Shown here piece after piece: positions 58,148 to 64,000 of a stretch of DNA of 64,000 nt. The DNA is from Triplophysa rosa (Eukaryota; Chordata; Actinopteri; Cypriniformes; Nemacheilidae): assembly GCF_024868665.1 (NCBI RefSeq), contig NW_026634122.1:39671-103670 (forward strand), read 5' to 3'. Position numbers and translations under genes: made by a program. The notes beneath the pieces are model-generated. The model had not been told where the DNA came from and did no database searches. It saw only the letters and a list, made by a program, of their open reading frames with translations. Position 1 is the first letter of the stretch. Every line of letters starts with the position of its first letter.

Positions 58148-59089
58148 GTGCATGTGACTGAAAATAATTCAACTGGAGGAAGATTCAGAAGGGCTTACCA
58201 GGAGTTATCATCGGTTGCGAAAACGCACATATGATGTTGCTGACAGCAGTTCCAGCATATGCTTATGTGTGTGGGGTGATGAGAGGCTAACAATTGGCAA
58301 ATGGTACAAAATAACCAATGCATCAGTACCACAATTTGGTGGTGCCACTTAAGTACGACACCTCAATCTAGTGTAACTATTGTGGCTGATGTCAATTGTG
58401 TGGTGGCTCCTGTTGTTGATAATGCCAAGATTATTGAGGGAAAGATTATGACTGCTGATGTCAAAATCACGTATTACTGCCCAAAAAAACACATGTTGCA
58501 GAATGTCAATGTAACCACGAACATAACTCGCTGTGAAAAGTGTTGTGCTTACTGCAAAACGGATAGTGTGTCCATTGCACTGAGAGCCAATGTGACAGTT
58601 GAGGAGAGCACAGGTCAGATCTGGTCATTGAGGATTATGTCCTTCGCAGTCTTTTGAAAATTGGGACAGGAAATGTGTTCGACTCAGACATACAGTATTG
58701 ACAACAAAGTTGCTAAGCGAAGATCGTGTGCAAATAACCAGCAAACTCAATCGAATTATTGATGCAGCTTTTCTGCCAGGTACTGATTTGTGTGAAGAGG
58801 TTGGTCAGGAAGATCAGGCAGAGAGCAGTATGGTGCATCAATCTGTGATAACCTAATGCTTGAACAATTGTTTGCATGTCCAACTGACTTGGATAGAAAA
58901 GTGCAAGAACAAGAAGAGACAAAAATGGTTCTAGAAAGTACCAAAGCAGTTACCAGTGAAATGAGAAACTCAAATGTGACTTCAGATGATACTCCTGTTA
59001 TGCCACAGGCGTTGGTGCAGGTTGCCACTTTTGTAAAAGGTGATAGAAATGTAAATCCTAAAGGCAAATCTAAAAAAAAATGTGCCTAG
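58148..59089 (+). pseudogene. RPA1-like OB-fold/zinc-ribbon protein remnant
   Basis: Reading the plus strand across frames gives RLRKRTYDVADSSSSICLCV then WGDERLTIGKWYKITNAS, an OB-fold-like strand pattern. After a frameshift near 58350, LSTTPQSSVTIVADVNC appears. From 58440 comes EGKIMTADVKITYYCPKKH with RCEKC 14 residues later, a C-x3-H-x14-C-x2-C ribbon like the C-x4-C-x13-C-x2-C of RPA1 DNA-binding domain C. Later pieces (DYVLRSLLKIGTGNVFDSD, LLSEDRVQITSKLNRIIDA) shift frame again, then a 77-codon acidic/basic tail ends at 59089. At least three frameshifts make it a pseudogene. The likely role was single-stranded DNA binding, perhaps transposon-encoded. Confidence 0.5.
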
Positions 59090-59688
59090 GGAAAAAGTGT
59101 GTAATCGTGCACATACATTTAAGTTGATCATTGAAGTTCAGTGTTGCATGGTTCAGTATTAAACATTTCCTGAAGGTTTTCAATATGATTAACATTTCAA
59201 GAGCAATTTGCATATTTCAGAAAATGGCAAAACAGAATTGAATTAGTGAAATAAAATCGTGTTGCACTGCTGTTATAGTCATTCATTCATTCAGCTTGTT
59301 TTCTCACAGGCATTCAATTTATTTACCAAAAGCAACAGTTTTGTAGGGGTGTAAAGGCGTATTTGTACCCAACTGTCACAAGCTGTTGGGGGAAAATTCC
59401 AAATGAAGTCATCATTCCTATGCCATACTCCCTTCGAAGGGCAGAGACCTTGGAGTTTAGACTTTGAAGTGAGCAGGGCAGTTGTGTGCCATTATGTAGA
59501 CGTTTGGAATGTACTTGACAAAGGTAGTGATGTAACGAAGCACATTAGTTTTAATGGCATAATATGTTTGCAAATAAACATACATGTTATATATATTTCA
59601 GAGTGATTGAAAGTATTGTGTTAATGTGGCAGAAGTGAACTGGCTCTCCTTGTCTCCCAAAGTTTTTTCCTCCATATATATATATATA
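59090..59688. other. Unassigned spacer
   Basis: No gene supported. A TA-rich microsatellite precedes the Tc1 element, providing its TA target. Confidence 0.35.
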
Positions 59689-61205
<1,517 letters not shown>

Positions 61206-61967
61206 NNNNNNNNNNNNNNNNNNNNNNNNNNNNNNNNNNNNNNNNNNNNNNNNNNNNNNNNNNNNNNNNNNNNNNNNNNNNNNNNNNNNNNNNNNNNNNN
61301 NNNNNNNNNNNNNNNNNNNNNNNNNNNNNNNNNNNNNNNNNNNNNNNNNNNNNNNNNNNNNNNNNNNNNNNNNNNNNNNNNNNNNNNNNNNNNNNNNNNN
61401 NNNNNNNNNNNNNNNNNNNNNNNNNNNNNNNNNNNNNNNNNNNNNNNNNNNNNNNNNNNNNNNNNNNNNNNNNNNNNNNNNNNNNNNNNNNNNNNNNNNN
61501 NNNNNNNNNNNNNNNNNNNNNNNNNNNNNNNNNNNNNNNNNNNNNNNNNNNNNNNNNNNNNNNNNNNNNNNNNNNNNNNNNNNNNNNNNNNNNNNNNNNN
61601 NNNNNNNNNNNNNNNNNNNNNNNNNNNNNNNNNNNNNNNNNNNNNNNNNNNNNNNNNNNNNNNNNNNNNNNNNNNNNNNNNNNNNNNNNNNNNNNNNNNN
61701 NNNNNNNNNNNNNNNNNNNNNNNNNNNNNNNNNNNNNNNNNNNNNNNNNNNNNNNNNNNNNNNNNNNNNNNNNNNNNNNNNNNNNNNNNNNNNNNNNNNN
61801 NNNNNNNNNNNNNNNNNNNNNNNNNNNNNNNNNNNNNNNNNNNNNNNNNNNNNNNNNNNNNNNNNNNNNNNNNNNNNNNNNNNNNNNNNNNNNNNNNNNN
61901 NNNNNNNNNNNNNNNNNNNNNNNNNNNNNNNNNNNNNNNNNNNNNNNNNNNNNNNNNNNNNNNNNNN
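61206..61967. other. Assembly gap (762 N)
   Basis: Unsequenced. It lies between two nearly identical Tc1 copies and begins within the right inverted repeat of copy 1, so repeat-induced assembly failure is likely. Open frames drawn across it are meaningless. Confidence 1.
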
Positions 61968-62183
61968 ACTACAAAGGAGGTGAGCCTGGCGAGATCGGAG
62001 GACGTCCATAATGCTGCCTGCTGGGTTCAGTGTTGGCTTGTGGATTCTGTCACGATCGCAGTGCAGAGAACCCAAATGCAGGCAGGCAATGGCAATGACG
62101 GGGTTAACAGATATTTATTGAAAAAACAACACAGAAACAAAAAACCCACGGTGGGGCAAAACTAAACTAAGAACATATATATA
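61968..62183. repeat. Interspersed-repeat fragment left of Tc1 copy 2
   Basis: CAAATGCAGGCAGGCAATGG, a TTATTGAAAAAACAACAC tract and CGGTGGGGCAAAAC are common fish repeat motifs. It continues after the Tc1 element at 63821 (GAAAACAAGACTTCCCACGA, GGGGGCAAAATG), so Tc1 copy 2 probably inserted into it. Confidence 0.5.
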
Positions 62184-63820
<1,637 letters not shown>

Positions 63821-64000
63821 TATATATAACAGAAAACAAGACTTCCCACGAGGGGGCAAAATGAACACGGTCAAAATTACAAGAATAAAATAAACAATAC
63901 CAAACTAGACGGGGAACAGGATCTGGAACAAACAAGGCACACAAGGACCGAAGTACACGAACTACAGACATAGTACACGATACAATCCACACGCACAAGA
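63821..64000. repeat. Interspersed-repeat fragment right of Tc1 copy 2
   Basis: Continues the fragment at 61968-62183 (A-rich, with CAAAATTACAAGAATAAAAT and GGGGAACAGGATCTGGAAC). It runs off the window. No gene. Confidence 0.5.

Overview
This is a teleost fish genome window, most likely from a cyprinid-like species. The repeat families point that way: DIRS1 retrotransposons with split inverted repeats, L2-type LINEs ending in a GCGCTATATAAATAAA-type tail, Tc1 elements with long inverted repeats, many hAT elements and MITEs, gamma/epsilon-like endogenous retroviruses, and a tRNA-derived SINE. Nothing bacterial is present. The only intact host gene I can rebuild is thymidylate kinase (dtymk, minus strand, 27523-29868): five exons join to an uninterrupted 212-codon frame. 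A second host gene or pseudogene on the plus strand (candidate exons at 18691-18919, 21859-21996 and 26831-26904) would converge on dtymk, but I cannot identify it.

Layout. 1-1790: unassigned. 1802-16380: one DIRS1-like element (RT/RNase H, then tyrosine recombinase, then terminal inverted repeat) split by a MITE (3112-3715), a 3.07 kb hAT insertion (4002-7070, itself holding Tc1 and DIRS debris) and an 8.7 kb minus-strand endogenous retrovirus (7448-16138, 4-bp target duplication). The retrovirus is in turn interrupted by two hAT elements and a LINE. 16560-17010: 35-bp minisatellite. 17015-26830: hAT in hAT, a SINE, and a truncated second retrovirus (3' half only). 27410-30010: dtymk. 30957-35819: a hAT element with a perfect 8-bp target duplication, split by an L2 LINE. 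36199-38045: decayed transposase with a TNP2/CACTA-like look, plus an exon resembling a DUF4806-type N terminus. 38628-46437: a large repeat family (markers GCTGCAAGCAGC and GGTTCGAGC) in tandem and then inverted copies. 46439-54088: two copies of a 687 bp + 1598 bp block in which the first part is flipped. 54455-56454: L2 tail and a long-TIR MITE. 57481-59089: a decayed multi-exon ORF with OB-fold/zinc-ribbon features like RPA1. 59689-63820: two Tc1-like transposons with nearly identical full-length transposases on either side of a 762-N assembly gap.

Most of the window is layered mobile DNA, and target-site duplications and interruptions let the insertion order be read directly. The retroviral, DIRS, hAT and LINE reading frames are all damaged. 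The Tc1-like transposase at 59908-60957 is the only mobile-element protein that looks full length with its catalytic triad intact. Exon borders, pseudogene limits and repeat edges without a stated target duplication are approximate, read by eye.
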